The notes: generated by a model from the sequence alone, not told the origin. A stretch of 64,000 bases of DNA from Ceratothoa steindachneri (GCA_963969495.1 OZ018317.1:31745503-31809502); one strand, 5' to 3'. Counted from the first letter of the stretch, positions 1-10,393 are shown. Numbers and translations: made by a program.

Positions 1-1
1 G

Positions 2-2524
2 ACGGATTGCAACATCGTATCCGACCATGAACTACTAGGTGTTGACCTAGAGATAGGTCCTGCCAAATACAGGACCCTGGTGCTTTATAGACCTCCTGCC
101 CAACTCGTTGAAAAGGACAGAGATCTGTACCAGCTACTAGGAGAACTTGTCGAAGACAAAGTGTGTATCGTCATGGGTGATTTCAACACACAAGTTGACT
201 GGGAAACCAGACAACCCTGTGGCGAGAACGCACTACTCCTGGAGTTCACGAACAACGAGTTCCTCACTCAATGGGCGAGAGAGCCAACGAGAGGAGACAA
301 TATCCTCGACTTGGTTTTCACCTCTGAGGATGACATCGTTGAGGACCTCTCTGTTTGCGAAGAGCTCGGTGGCAGTGACCACCGAATAATTAGATTCGTA
401 GTCAAAGTCCCCAAGGCAGAGCCTGCAACTAGTAAATCAAGGAAACTCGATTTGAGAAGAGCAGACTTTGCAGGTCTACGCGTGGGACTGACTGACGCGA
501 GGCTAGAAGAGTGCGAGGCTGTTGAAGACTCTTGGATCAGTTTTAAAACCACATTCATGAGTCTTCAATCGCGTTTCATCCCTCTGAAATGCCCCCGTCG
601 GTCCTCTGTTCAACCAAAGTGGTTTAATCGAGAAATCGGGCAACTGCTTAGGGAGAAGAGGAATGTGTACCGGCAATCAAAGATCTCGGGTGACTTTGAC
701 GAATACCGGAGGCTATCCAGAAGAGTGAAGTCCAGCATATATGCGGCTAAGCGGTCTGAGGAACTCCGAGTGGCGAGACTCTGTAAAGAGAATCCCAAGG
801 AGTTTTTTGGATATGTGAACAGCCGTAAACCAATCCGTCGAAGGATTGGCCCTTTGAGGAATGAGGAAGGGACATTAAAGCATTCAGATGCAGAAAATGC
901 TAACCTCCTCAACGACTACTTCTCTTCAGTGTTTACTGAAGAGTGTGGTCCCATTCCCCAGCCCACGGATTCCTACTCGGGGGAAAAGCTGGAGGCAATG
1001 GACTTCACTGAAGGAGAAATAAAGAAAAAGATCGCTGACCTAAAGATGAATAAGTCCCCTGGACCGGACGGGTTTCTATCCAAGGTGTTGAAGGAAGTGT
1101 GCGATGAAGTATCACGACATCTGTGCGCTATCTTTAACATGTCAATCCGGACCAAATGCGTTCCTAGAGACTGGCGTGAGGCGGAGGTGACTCCGATCTT
1201 CAAGAAAGGAGACCGTAACCAACCGTCGAACTACCGACCAATCAGTCTGACTTCGATAGTCGGTAAACTCATGGAAAGCATCATGGTGGACAAAGTGACG
1301 TCGTATTTAGAGTCAAACCTGCTACTGAGGAGTTCCCAGCACGGCTTCCGAGGGCAAAGGTCATGCCTGACGAACCTTGTAGAATTCTTCCACTTCGTTT
1401 TCAGCGAGCACGATCGGGACAAGGCGGTGGATGTGGTCTACCTAGACTTTCAGAAAGCCTTTGATAAGGTACCACACCGCCGCCTCCTTCTCCGGAAAGT
1501 GCGAGCGCTTGGCATAGACGGAAAGGTAGCCGGCTGGATCGAGAACTGGCTAAGTGGCAGACGGCAACGGGTGGTGCTAAATGGACAGTCTTCTGAGTGG
1601 GTGCCCGTTACTAGCGGGGTGCCTCAAGGTTCTGTCCTGGGACCACTACTATTCATCATCTACGTCAACGACATGGACGGTGACATGGTTGCGAAGATTT
1701 CCAAATTTGCCGACGATACCAAGCTTGGTATGAACGTTGCAAATGATGGAAATACTGCCCGCCTGCAGGAAGATCTTGGGAAGATTGGGGAGTGGTCGGA
1801 CACGTGGCAAATGCCTTTTAACGTGGGCAAATGCAAAGTGATGCATATCGGCCACAGACACCCCCAATCCCAGTATATCCTTAAGGGCACTGCTATTGAA
1901 TCGAGTGACACTGAGAAGGACTTGGGTGTAACAATCACTAGTGACTTCAAGTTCTCGAAACAGTGCATTGAGGCGGAGAAAAAGGCCCAAAGGATGCTAG
2001 GCTATATTAAGCGCCAGTTTGGTTATCAGAACCAGGAGATTGTACTGTGCCTGTACAACTCACTTGTCCGACCGCACCTGGAGTATGCCGTACAATTTTG
2101 GAGTCCTTCATTGCGAAAGGACATCGCGAGATTGGAACGCGTACAAGCCAGGGCAACCAAGCTGATTCCCTCTATCCGACATAAAAGTTATGAGGATAGA
2201 CTAAGGGAGTTAGATCTGTTCTCACTGGAAACCCGTAGACTGCGTGGTCAGCTCATCGAAGTCTTTAAAATACTTCGAGGGTTCGACAATGTTGACTACC
2301 GGGATATTTTCACACTGAGTGAGAACAGAACGCGCAATCACGGCTTTAAACTTGAACTGAAGCGTTACAACCGCAATCTGTGTGGAAACTTTTTCACCTA
2401 CAGTATCTGCGGTAAGTGGAACGCACTTCCAGTGGAAGTTGTCAACAGTGAATCTGTTGACCAGTTCAAGTCAAGACTAGACAAAGTCTTGAAAAGTGGC
2501 CGTTTATGGACGCAAAACAATTGA
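2..2524 (+). CDS. CR1/jockey-type LINE ORF2 (endonuclease + reverse transcriptase), 5' end outside window
   Basis: This is the replication protein of a non-LTR retrotransposon, which nicks the target and reverse transcribes its own RNA there. The frame is open from the window edge to the TGA at 2522-2524, about 840 codons, so the true start lies upstream. The first in-window initiator-like codon is a GTG at 80, which I do not believe is used. The C-terminal half of the AP-like endonuclease is visible (GDFN near 176-187 and GGSDHR near 370-387). The RT follows, with FKKGD, NYRPISLTS, LDFQKAFDKVPH, SGVPQGSVLGP and the catalytic FADD at 1706-1717. A thumb/C-terminal part ends with KWNALP and QFKSRLD. 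No RNase H is seen. There are no stops or frameshifts, unlike every other retroelement here, which suggests a young copy. The clade is inferred from motif style. Confidence 0.93.
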   Translation, partial: TDCNIVSDHELLGVDLEIGPAKYRTLVLYRPPAQLVEKDRDLYQLLGELVEDKVCIVMGDFNTQVDWETRQPCGENALLLEFTNNEFLTQWAREPTRGDNILDLVFTSEDDIVEDLSVCEELGGSDHRIIRFVVKVPKAEPATSKSRKLDLRRADFAGLRVGLTDARLEECEAVEDSWISFKTTFMSLQSRFIPLKCPRRSSVQPKWFNREIGQLLREKRNVYRQSKISGDFDEYRRLSRRVKSSIYAAKRSEELRVARLCKENPKEFFGYVNSRKPIRRRIGPLRNEEGTLKHSDAENANLLNDYFSSVFTEECGPIPQPTDSYSGEKLEAMDFTEGEIKKKIADLKMNKSPGPDGFLSKVLKEVCDEVSRHLCAIFNMSIRTKCVPRDWREAEVTPIFKKGDRNQPSNYRPISLTSIVGKLMESIMVDKVTSYLESNLLLRSSQHGFRGQRSCLTNLVEFFHFVFSEHDRDKAVDVVYLDFQKAFDKVPHRRLLLRKVRALGIDGKVAGWIENWLSGRRQRVVLNGQSSEWVPVTSGVPQGSVLGPLLFIIYVNDMDGDMVAKISKFADDTKLGMNVANDGNTARLQEDLGKIGEWSDTWQMPFNVGKCKVMHIGHRHPQSQYILKGTAIESSDTEKDLGVTITSDFKFSKQCIEAEKKAQRMLGYIKRQFGYQNQEIVLCLYNSLVRPHLEYAVQFWSPSLRKDIARLERVQARATKLIPSIRHKSYEDRLRELDLFSLETRRLRGQLIEVFKILRGFDNVDYRDIFTLSENRTRNHGFKLELKRYNRNLCGNFFTYSICGKWNALPVEVVNSESVDQFKSRLDKVLKSGRLWTQNN

Positions 2525-3318
2525 GCAGCCATGTGCCCGCTCAATTGCTAGTCCAAAGGTACTCTCTTTGAATGGACCGTATGGTCTCCTAGGGTACTTA
2601 CTTTCCTTGTTACTCCTTGTTACTTCATCCTTGTCCTTATACTACAGAAAACCTAAAACTGAGTAACAGTAGGACTTTTCTAATGGTGCGACCTTTCCCC
2701 AAGTTAAATCGTATCAAACTATTATCGTAGACCGTATAGATCCTCTATTTCTGCACAAAAAAATGGTGCGTGGTTGGTAAACTATAAAATTTCAATTACA
2801 CTGATCTACGTTCAGATTATATAACCCGTCGTATGCATCTGGATGCAGGACCCAGAACAAGCCACGTCCATACAATTCCACTGGGCACCGTAAATTCCAA
2901 GAAGTTATGCAATAATGAGAGCACATATCATTATATAAAAAAAAATAAACTGGAATATCCAAATAACTCTTTCCTGTAATTTAGTACAGTTCCGTAATTA
3001 ATAGCTACAGCGTTTTGCAAAAAATCTGTTACACTCGTTTTTATATCTTTTTAATGTTCTACTTTTCCAGCATGTGCCATTAAAACGTCTTTTCAATTGT
3101 GCGATTTGTCGAGGTGGAAGTGAAAAGAATCAGATATCTGCTCTCTTCCGCGTGGACTATAATAAGTCAGACATCTACAAGTGGCTCAACCTCAGCCGGA
3201 TGAGCGCGCAGAGTCGCGGAAGGCTAACGAAGGGGAAAGGACTTCGAAGATTGACCTCGTTCTAGCCGACCTTAAGTTGTCAACCGATTGGTTGTGAGAA
3301 AAGCGATCAAAGGTGCTC
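2525..3318 (+). other. LINE 3' untranslated tail, then non-coding AT-rich DNA
   Basis: The first 150-200 bases after the ORF2 stop probably form the LINE 3' UTR. The exact end and any terminal repeat are not visible. The rest is AT-rich. An open frame at 3074-3265 has no recognisable motif and I do not treat it as a gene. Confidence 0.4.
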
Positions 3319-3993
3319 GCATAGGCGTAGGAGGTGGGGTTTATAGAGGGGGGGGGGGGCAATACCAAATTTGCCCGAATTTCAGAAACCCTCAGAGTTT
3401 ATTTAAAATTGCCATATATTTGTGTAATAAGCACCAAACAACTGTTAAATTATGTACAGTAGGTACGAAGTTAAAGAAATCTAGCAAAACCACGTAGCTA
3501 CTATTTTATTCTTCATTTAGAGTATTCATGCATACATCATCTTATGTGTGTTTTAAAATACCAAAAAACTCAAATACAATAAAATTCAGGAGCAACTTTT
3601 AAAATCTTACCCAACTTATAACACAACATAGTATCAACACAGATTATTTTAAAATTATTTTTCATGATATATGACATAAATAACAGATCACCAACTACAT
3701 GTAGAAAAGATATACAAATACAGATGCAAATCTGTATTACACTGATACATGTTATAGCGTATTTGGAGATAAATTAGAACAATTTGTCCCTTTCCTTTCA
3801 TCTGGCAAATACCTCCACAGTAGTGTTAATGTCTACCCTGTTGACATGACTTCTTTCAATGGAGAGAAGTCCTAATTTTGAGAGCCTATCCTGGCTCATA
3901 GTAGATCTAAGGTAGGTTTTAAGTTTTCTCAAGCACCAAAATGACCTCTCTGCTCAACAAGATGTTGCAGGTATAGTTGTCAGGATTTTTGCT
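3319..3993 (-). pseudogene. hAT transposase remnant: C-terminal dimerisation domain (ZMYM1-like type)
   Basis: Reading the minus strand from about 3993 to the TGA at 3798-3800 gives one frame. It carries the hallmark hAT C-terminal dimerisation segment: IPATSC, AERSF, LKTYLRSTMSQDRLSKL and GLLSIERSHVNR. Cells use this domain for transposase oligomerisation. One in-frame stop replaces the residue between SC and AERSF. No DDE core is present, so most of the gene is lost. Around 3319-3340 the sequence resembles a hAT terminal inverted repeat (GGCGTAGGAGG), next to a run of G, and may be the downstream end of the element. The domain call is firm. The boundary is tentative. Confidence 0.75.
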
Positions 3994-4104
3994 TAGTAAA
4001 GGACTATTAGTCGAAAGGCCTCGCAGTTCTCCGTTGTTTCATTTTCCTCGTGGCTGTAACGTTATTCATAAATTCCTCACGTTCCTTATTTTCGTGATTC
4101 AGTT

Positions 4105-4106
<2 letters not shown>

Positions 4107-4184
<78 letters not shown>
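4107..4184. repeat. (TA)n microsatellite, left of PLE-1
   Basis: About 39 perfect TA/AT dinucleotides lie directly against the left inverted arm of PLE-1, which begins at 4185. Open frames through it are translation artefacts rich in Ile-Tyr. Confidence 0.97.
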
Positions 4185-4187
<3 letters not shown>

Positions 4188-4356
4188 GAATTAAACCACA
4201 TTCTCCGAAGACAATTTAATTCAGAACAGTTTCGGTGTATCTCACCCCCTTTTTCAACTGACACTGGATAGAAAATATAAGAGAAGTGCATATAAGCATA
4301 ACACAAGGTCAGATCGTGAAAGATCCCCTCTTTTTTCCCCAATCCCCTACTTGTGT

Positions 4357-4995
4357 CTAATCTGAGGGGGGGTTAGGCCTAACCATATTGAAAGGCTGAC
4401 ATTTTACTATTTTGTTTATTTGCTTTCTTATTACAGGATTAAAAGAAAATTGACCCTCAGATAGATTTAAATTAGGAACTGACGATATCAAGCTCGATTC
4501 TACGATTCTTCTCTTAACATAGTTAGCCGATTTAAATACCATTTTACTTCCATTGAAATCGATCGTATGATTCTTGTCTCTAACATGGCAAAATATTCCA
4601 CTGCTTCCGCTGCCCACTCTAATATCTCTTTTGTGTTCATACAATCTCTTATCTAGATTTCTCCCCGTTTTCCCTATATAAACTTTATGGCAATCGTTGC
4701 ATGGTATTGCATATACTCCTATGTTAATATGTTCTTTTGGTTTCCTGGCAATCATCAATTGGTTTAAGGAATTATTATATTTAAAGGCTAGATTAATACC
4801 CGCTTTTCCAAATATGTCCTCTAAACTATTTAATTTATTATTAAATGGCAATGTTATACATTTGTTGAAGTCATTAGTGCGGAAAGGCTTATTACCATAG
4901 AATGTTTTCCTAGCTGCAAAATGGGCAGACGATATGAACCAATCGGGGAAATACAAATTAGAAAAAAATCGTCCTGATAATAACAATTTCTTCAT
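4357..4995 (-). CDS. PLE-1 GIY-YIG endonuclease domain (left arm copy)
   Basis: This is the C-terminal nuclease of the Penelope-like polyprotein, thought to nick the target during retrotransposition. The 212-residue frame begins with the end of the RT/linker region (PDWFISSAHFAARKTFYG). The nuclease core follows: GVYAIPCNDC with its Cys pair, VYIGKTGRNLDKRLYEHKRD, a His-rich stretch (FCHVRDKNHTIDF) and RRIVESSLI with the likely catalytic Glu. It ends at a stop near 4357. Within its own arm the domain is open. The ATG at 4993-4995 is not a real start, because RT homology continues upstream in shifted frames. Confidence 0.85.
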   Translation of the reverse strand: MKKLLLSGRFFSNLYFPDWFISSAHFAARKTFYGNKPFRTNDFNKCITLPFNNKLNSLEDIFGKAGINLAFKYNNSLNQLMIARKPKEHINIGVYAIPCNDCHKVYIGKTGRNLDKRLYEHKRDIRVGSGSSGIFCHVRDKNHTIDFNGSKMVFKSANYVKRRIVESSLISSVPNLNLSEGQFSFNPVIRKQINKIVKCQPFNMVRPNPPSD

Positions 4996-4999
4996 CTAA

Positions 5000-6058
5000 A
5001 TAGGAAGGATGACATATTTTGTATGCTCTAAGGAAAAGGTTAGAAATTACCGATTTTTTAACAGTATTATTGTGAAACAAAAATACTGTATATAGGCATT
5101 CGAGTGGGTTGGTTTCCTATACACGTCAAGTTTTAATTCATGGTGATCTTTATTAATGAGGACATCTAAAAAGGGTATTCTATTATCATATTCCCATTAA
5201 TATTTAAATTTGATGGAGACATGCAAATTATTCAAATTATTAAAAAAGGTATCAAAATCATGGCCATTAGGCCATACAGAAAATACATCGTTAATTTACC
5301 TTAACCATATAAAGTTAGGGGGAGAAATTGTGGGAAGGAGTTCAGTCTCAAAATATTCCATGAAGAGACATGCCAATATCGGAGATAAACTATTTCCCAT
5401 GCTAAGGCCAAATATTTGTCTATAAAACTCATTGTTTACTCGAAACACATTGGCAGAGAGACATAATTCAACTAAATCGATAAATTTACTCGTAGAAATG
5501 GGAAGATCTAAATTAAGTCTAGGCATGATTTCCCGCAGAAGGCCCATGGTTTGGTCAACCGGAACTTTGGTAAACAAAGAGTTTACATCAAAGCTCACAA
5601 GTTTTCCATCCGGTAATTGCCAGTGGTTGAGGCGGTCAACGAAATCTTGAGTGTTCATAATGTGTGCAGATGAGATTCTTCCGACTCCTGGAGATAAATG
5701 CTTGGCGAGCCATTTGGAGAGCTTATAAGTGGGAGAATTAATATTGGAAATGATTGAACGTAAGGTGCATCCCTCTTTGTGGGTCTTTTGGAGCCCATAC
5801 ATATAGGGAAGTGAAGGGTTCGTACTCCTGAATTGTTTAATTAAATCTGCGCTTTTCAATATTTTCTTCAATTTGTTGTTGAAATTGCTTGTTTTGTTAT
5901 TGAGCGGATCACTTTGTAGCTTTTCATATGTGTTCACATCATTAAGAAGTTCATTTAGTTTATCATTATAACTATGTTTGTCCAAAATGACTAACTGATT
6001 CGTTTTATCAGATTTGGTTATAACAATGTTGTTATTAAATTTAAGTTTATTTAAATAG
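5000..6058 (-). pseudogene. PLE-1 reverse transcriptase, broken at its YxDD box
   Basis: Penelope-type RT read on the minus strand. The open part (to 5296) shows IVITKSDKTNQLVIL, YGLQKTHKEG, LRSIISNINSPTYKLSKWLAK, VSFDVNSLFTKVP and IFGLSMGNSLSPILA. Exactly where the catalytic Y-x-D-D is expected (5298-5287) the codons read stop-Ile-Asn-Asp. So the Tyr codon became TAA and the first Asp became Asn. Downstream homology continues in frame (VFSVWPNGHDFDTFFNNL, RIPFLDVLINKD, VYRKPTHSNAY) with another stop. It then passes through two compensating frameshifts (about 5075 and 4960) before the nuclease frame. The N-terminus is cut at the inverted-arm junction. Confidence 0.88.
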
Positions 6059-6076
6059 CATAATTCCTTAAACCAA

Positions 6077-6478
6077 TTGATGATTGCCAGGAAACCCAAA
6101 GAACATATTAACATAGGAGTATATGCAATACCATGCATCGATTGCCATAAAGTTTATATAGGGGAAACGGGGAGAAATCTAGACAAGAGATTGTATGAAC
6201 ACAAAAGAGATATTAGAGTGGGCAGCGAAAGCAGTGGAATATTTTGCCATGTTAGAGACAAGAATCATACGATCGATTTCAATGAGAGTAAAATGTTATT
6301 TAAATCGGCTAACTATGTTAAGAGAAGAATCGTAAAATCGAGCTTGATATCGTCAGTTCCTAATTTAAATCTATCTGAGGGTCAATTTTCTTTTAATCCT
6401 GTAATAAGATCGCAAATAAACAAAATAGTAAAATGCCAGCCCTTCAATATGTTTAGGCCTTCCCCCCCCTCAGATTAG
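6077..6478 (+). CDS. PLE-1 GIY-YIG endonuclease domain (inverted right-arm copy)
   Basis: This plus-strand frame encodes the same nuclease as 4357-4995, from ARKPKEHINIGVYAIPC to the SPPSD C-terminus. It has about a dozen amino-acid differences, for example IGETG here against IGKTG in the other copy. It has no RT in its own orientation and starts abruptly at the arm junction, so it is a 3' piece of a second PLE copy joined head-on to PLE-1. It is open but presumably not expressed as a functional protein by itself. Confidence 0.8.
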   Translation: MMIARKPKEHINIGVYAIPCIDCHKVYIGETGRNLDKRLYEHKRDIRVGSESSGIFCHVRDKNHTIDFNESKMLFKSANYVKRRIVKSSLISSVPNLNLSEGQFSFNPVIRSQINKIVKCQPFNMFRPSPPSD

Positions 6479-6665
6479 CCACAAGTAGGGGATTGGAGGA
6501 AAAAAGAGGGGATCTTGTGTTATGCTTATATGCATTTCTATTATATTTTCTGCCCAGTGTCAGTTGAAAAAGGGTGTGAGATACACCGAAACTGTTCTGA
6601 ATTAAATTGTCTTAGGAGAATGTGGTTTAATTCCTCATCTTTTCTTGCGATATTGCATTAATTTT

Positions 6666-6669
<4 letters not shown>

Positions 6670-6724
<55 letters not shown>
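6670..6724. repeat. (TA)n microsatellite, right of PLE-1
   Basis: Uninterrupted TA/AT dinucleotides about 30 bases outside the right inverted arm mirror the tract on the left side. Confidence 0.97.
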
Positions 6725-6727
<3 letters not shown>

Positions 6728-8352
6728 CTTTACACTCTTATTCGTTTTTATTGGCCATGTTGTTATATTTGTAAAGTGTATGAAAACTTCAAAAGGTATC
6801 TAAATTACGTTTTGTGCATCTTAAAATGGAAGATTGAAAGTATCTTGCATTTAAAAATTGTCATGAATAGGAAGGAGGTTAATGATATATTATATTTTAA
6901 AAATTGAGCATATATGAGCATATATATTTATCGATATTTATGCTGAAGTAGATGTAGTGTACAAAAATCACACTGAATGACTGAGGTGATATAGTCTAGT
7001 TAGATAGAGTCTCCTGGTTTAATGGTTAAACACATCTGGACCTGTGAAAAATAACATTTGTACCAGTAAATTACAAATATTTATCTTATAGCTAAAACAT
7101 AACTAGTGGATAATTATATATGCAAGGAACAAATTAACAACAGTGAAAAATGTACAGAAACTAGAAAAAAAAGAATTACTTATATGTCCAGTAGTAACTT
7201 CCTACTATATAAGTAAATAATAACAAAGAAGTAATAAATGAATCTCAGGTTTAACCATACATTGGCCACTTACAGAAAATTACCTAACTTCTTTCCCATG
7301 ATCGGAAACATGATGTCTCTGATAAAGCTATTACATGTCTAAATGAAAGCCTATCTTATATTAAACTTTCGTATAAATACATCATTACACCATGAAATCC
7401 CTAAGATAAGCACGAGAAAAGTTTCCTGCCATACAAAAGACAATAAACGGAAGTGGCTTGGTTCCTTTAACTTTTTTTTCCTCGATCGTAAACATGTTTT
7501 ACCTTGACAAGGGAACCATAAATATACGGGTAAAATTACGATTTTTCATAAATTATCTTCCTATTTCTACATACCAAACACATAAATGATTATTTATTAT
7601 GCTAATTGAATTGTTGAAATGTTAGAAAATTACATAAATAGCCGGTAAATAGCCCCTGGATGCGGAGGTCTAAACACTACCTGTGTAGAAGCAGATTGTG
7701 GGAGATATATTTACAGTTGGAGTTTCCCTCCACCATCGCCAGGCGAGAAAACCAAGTTTTGTATTCATCATCATCACTAACTATAATTTAAGAAAGGGAT
7801 TTTTTTTAATATTTGAATAATAATTTCATCTTAGTTTGGTTATGACTTATATTTTTTTATCAAAGTTATTTCTAATAATTCTTTTATAATATCAAAAAAC
7901 AAAATGGTGAAGTTCAGAAATAAATATAAGTATCGAAATTTTTTAAATTTTTTAAAACCCAAAGAATTACAAATGGTGAAGTTCAGGAAATTTATTTTTA
8001 TATATCTTCTATAAATCTATATTTTAGCAACGTGATATTTTGAAAGGGGGGAAATTTAGTTTAAATTTCCTTTTTAAAATTATTATAATTTGCGAAGTTT
8101 AGAAAATTTATAAAAATTTAACCATGGCTGCTTTTTTGAAATTTGAAATTTTAATCTTAGTAGCGAAGCGCAGGGAGAAATAGCGAAACCATTGCCTGGT
8201 ATTCAAAGAAAATGAATTGAGTAGGATGATTTTTGTAATCGAATAGGGAGACTCTAAATGATAATCATAATTTTTCATATACGATTATTTATTACCTGGC
8301 TACAAATACAAGTTTATCATATTTTTTTCTTATTCCTGTCATTTTTTATATT
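6725..8352. other. AT-rich intergenic stretch
   Basis: No reading frame or RNA gene is supported here. It contains the dispersed AT-rich repeat at 7902-8180, listed separately, and ends at the target duplication of the solo LTR (ATATT at 8348-8352). Confidence 0.6.
7902..8180 (+). repeat. AT-rich dispersed repeat, mate of 63735-64000
   Basis: About 280 bases match the reverse complement of the last 270 bases of the window at high identity by eye. Shared landmarks include AAACCCAAAGAATTACAAAT, TTTTAGCAACGTGATATTTT and AATTTAACCATGGCTGC. The element type is unknown. It may be the end of a longer non-autonomous element. Confidence 0.85.
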
Positions 8353-9657
8353 TGTGATAAAACGGCATGAGGCTGCTTAAATTCAACCGCTATCACATGT
8401 TGTTTAGAAACACGTTGCTACCCACGTGCATCTTCGCGTCGATGCCGCGCGCCTTATCGCCACCTGAGTCAATATTTAACCAAAAGGGGTTCACCCCTCC
8501 CCCATCCGTTTCGCCTCATGCGTCGATCTCGCCAGATTGAGTTAGGCTTATGGGCAGATAAGGTATGTTCCAAGGCGCGGCTGGGGCAGTCCATCGAAGC
8601 CCCCACTCCATTGTCCTGTACGCCAAGGGGATGGCTCCGACTATTTATATGGAAACTTTACCGATTAGATCAGATCAGATCCAGATTATCTTCGTGAGAC
8701 ATCACGCTGATCCGGTCTCACCTTGTGCACCAGGGGCCCTCTACCTCAAGATCCACCATTATTGTCCAGAAGAGGACAATATCCCTCGAGTGCCAAGGTT
8801 CGAGCCTTCAAGACGCCAAGTCCACAAGGCCCCCCTGTTGTTCCGAAAGAGAACAACGTTAGAACAGCCATTGTTCTTTGAGCCCGTTGACAAGAGACGG
8901 TTCTCACCCTCCCCCCCTGTTGTTCAGAGAGAGAACAACGTTAGAACAGCCATTGTTCTTTGAGCCCGTTAACAAGAGACGGTTCTTCCCCTCCTCCCCC
9001 TGTTGTTCAGAAAGAGAACAACGTTAGAACAGCCATTGTTCTTTGAGCCGGTAGGCAAAAGACGGTTCTGACCCCCCTGTTGTTCAGAAGAGAACAACTT
9101 TAGAACAGCCATTGTTCTTCAAGCCCGTTCGTCAAGAAACGGTTCTCATTCCCAAGACGTCACGTCAGGATAATTTAATCCCCCCCTTCGGCTGGAACTC
9201 GCCAGCGGACCGAAGATTCCTTCCCGTCGCCTTCCTCTGCACAACAACTTGTAATTACGTAAGGTGAGCATTACTTTTGATTGTCTAACCTTTCGTCAAC
9301 CCAACCCTGTGCTTTAAATGGTTTAGCAAACCATCCCATCCCTTTAATTTTTATTTGTTTACCTTTTTAAATCTCTCCTAATCTTAATCCTTGGATTAGT
9401 CAGATATTTCCCACGACCCTTTCCATTCTCCGTTTATGTAAACATTTTCCGTTTTGTGCGTTGTTGATAGTTTAATTAATAAAACTCTATTTTATTAATG
9501 ATAACGATATTATTATCCTTGAGCTCAGTTCCACTTCTTAAGCATATTGAAGATAAATAACATCGGTCAACCAGATAACCACGCACTCGAAATATAAGAA
9601 TAGTTCCCTCAACGAATAGTTATATATGGTATATCGTCGAGAGTCTATTCTACAACA
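8353..9657 (+). mobile_element. Solo LTR of the Ty3/gypsy family
   Basis: This 1305-base sequence begins TGTGATA and ends CTACAACA. It aligns along its length with the two LTRs of the gypsy element at 11227-19225. It is flanked by a perfect 5-bp target duplication, ATATT (8348-8352 and 9658-9662), and no internal region follows. It is therefore a solo LTR formed by LTR-LTR recombination. Internal landmarks are a TATA-like TATTTATATGG near 8643, an AATAAA at 9478-9483, a donor-like GTAAGGTGAGC near 9258, and the tandem 80-base repeats. Confidence 0.95.
8834..9150 (+). repeat. Four ~80-bp tandem units inside the solo LTR
   Basis: Units start at about 8834, 8916, 8999 and 9076. Each has two nested palindromes: GTTGTTC-N6/7-GAACAAC and AGAACA-N5-TGTTCT. 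The same array occurs in the other two LTRs. Confidence 0.93.
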
Positions 9658-9699
9658 ATATTATAGAATTTTCTCTTCTCTCGAATGCCCGAATTTAAG

Positions 9700-10393
9700 C
9701 AGATTCTCGAATCCAGGGAGGAAGGGGCAGTTTCCCCCTCCCCGCCCCATGCCTCCTACGTCCATGAGTGCTCCTAAGCACTTCCAAATGCATTCACGAA
9801 GAAAAAGAAAATCTTGGCGTCAAGAGCTTGTGGTGAGTACAAAGGCCTCTACTCACCGGCTGTATGCGAGAAAATCCTTCACGGCCATCCGGTCATAAAA
9901 CAACCAGAATGACCACGTGGTAAGTTTCGGCCCGGACGTCTCCGAGATCCACAACGTGTCCACAGCCAAGCACAGAGCCTCTGTGCCGAATGGCTAAAAT
10001 ATGTCACCGGTCTGGTTCGAAACCATTTACAGGTTCACCGTGGCCGATTCCAGCTGAGAAACATCACGAGCAAGCGGAATACGTCTTTCAGCAGGAAGGT
10101 GCCACGCTCCACACGGCCAAGGCCGTGCAAGAGTGGTTGGAATCGAACATGAACTTCTGGTCAAAGGACTCTTGGCCATCGCAGTCGCCGGACCTAAATC
10201 CCCTTAACTACAGCGTGTAGGCGCATGCCAAGTGCAAGCGTGCAACGCCCGCCACAGTAATGTCGTCGTGCTGATGTCCTCCGCAAACCATATTTGGGTT
10301 AGCATAATGAAGGACTTCGTCCGCAATGTGTGCGCGGCCTTCAGGTCTCGCCTAGAGCGCGTGCTCTTCGCCGAAAGCGGCCGCATTGATTAA
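9700..10393 (+). pseudogene. IS630/mariner-type DDE transposase remnant
   Basis: DNA transposase, cut-and-paste class. The clearest frame (9990-10220) carries YVFQQEGATLHTAKAVQEWL, where related transposases have QQDGAPAHTAK, then WPSQSPDLNPLNYSV. The second catalytic Asp is therefore Glu here. A stop replaces the Trp after SV. After frameshifts the C-terminus resumes at about 10281-10393 with IWVSIMKDFVRNVCAAFRSRL, ending in SGRID and a TAA. The N-terminal part (9700-9990) is badly decayed and I cannot align it. A C-terminal fragment of the same family lies at 23106-23262. Confidence 0.8.

Larger units (their letters stand above)
4185..6637 (-). mobile_element. Penelope-like element PLE-1 with inverted GIY-YIG arms
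   Basis: Penelope-like elements encode a telomerase-like RT followed by a GIY-YIG endonuclease. This copy reads on the minus strand, with RT at about 6058-5000 and GIY-YIG at 4995-4357. The left arm (4185 to about 4783) is repeated in inverted orientation at the right end (about 6058-6637), with a few small indels. The element is therefore a large inverted repeat around the RT. The outer left end touches (TA)n. The right end is separated from another (TA)n at 6670 by about 32 bases. Partial inverted copies joined to a full unit are a known peculiarity of this class. The RT is dead (see its entry). Confidence 0.85.

Noticed and set aside
3074..3265. Small plus-strand gene
   Set aside because: No motif, no flanking gene signals and no similarity to other parts of the window. 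Expected by chance.
4109..4342. Tyr-Ile repeat proteins predicted over microsatellites (also at 13.98, 39.05, 41.75 and 44.5 kb)
   Set aside because: Translations of (TA)n tracts.
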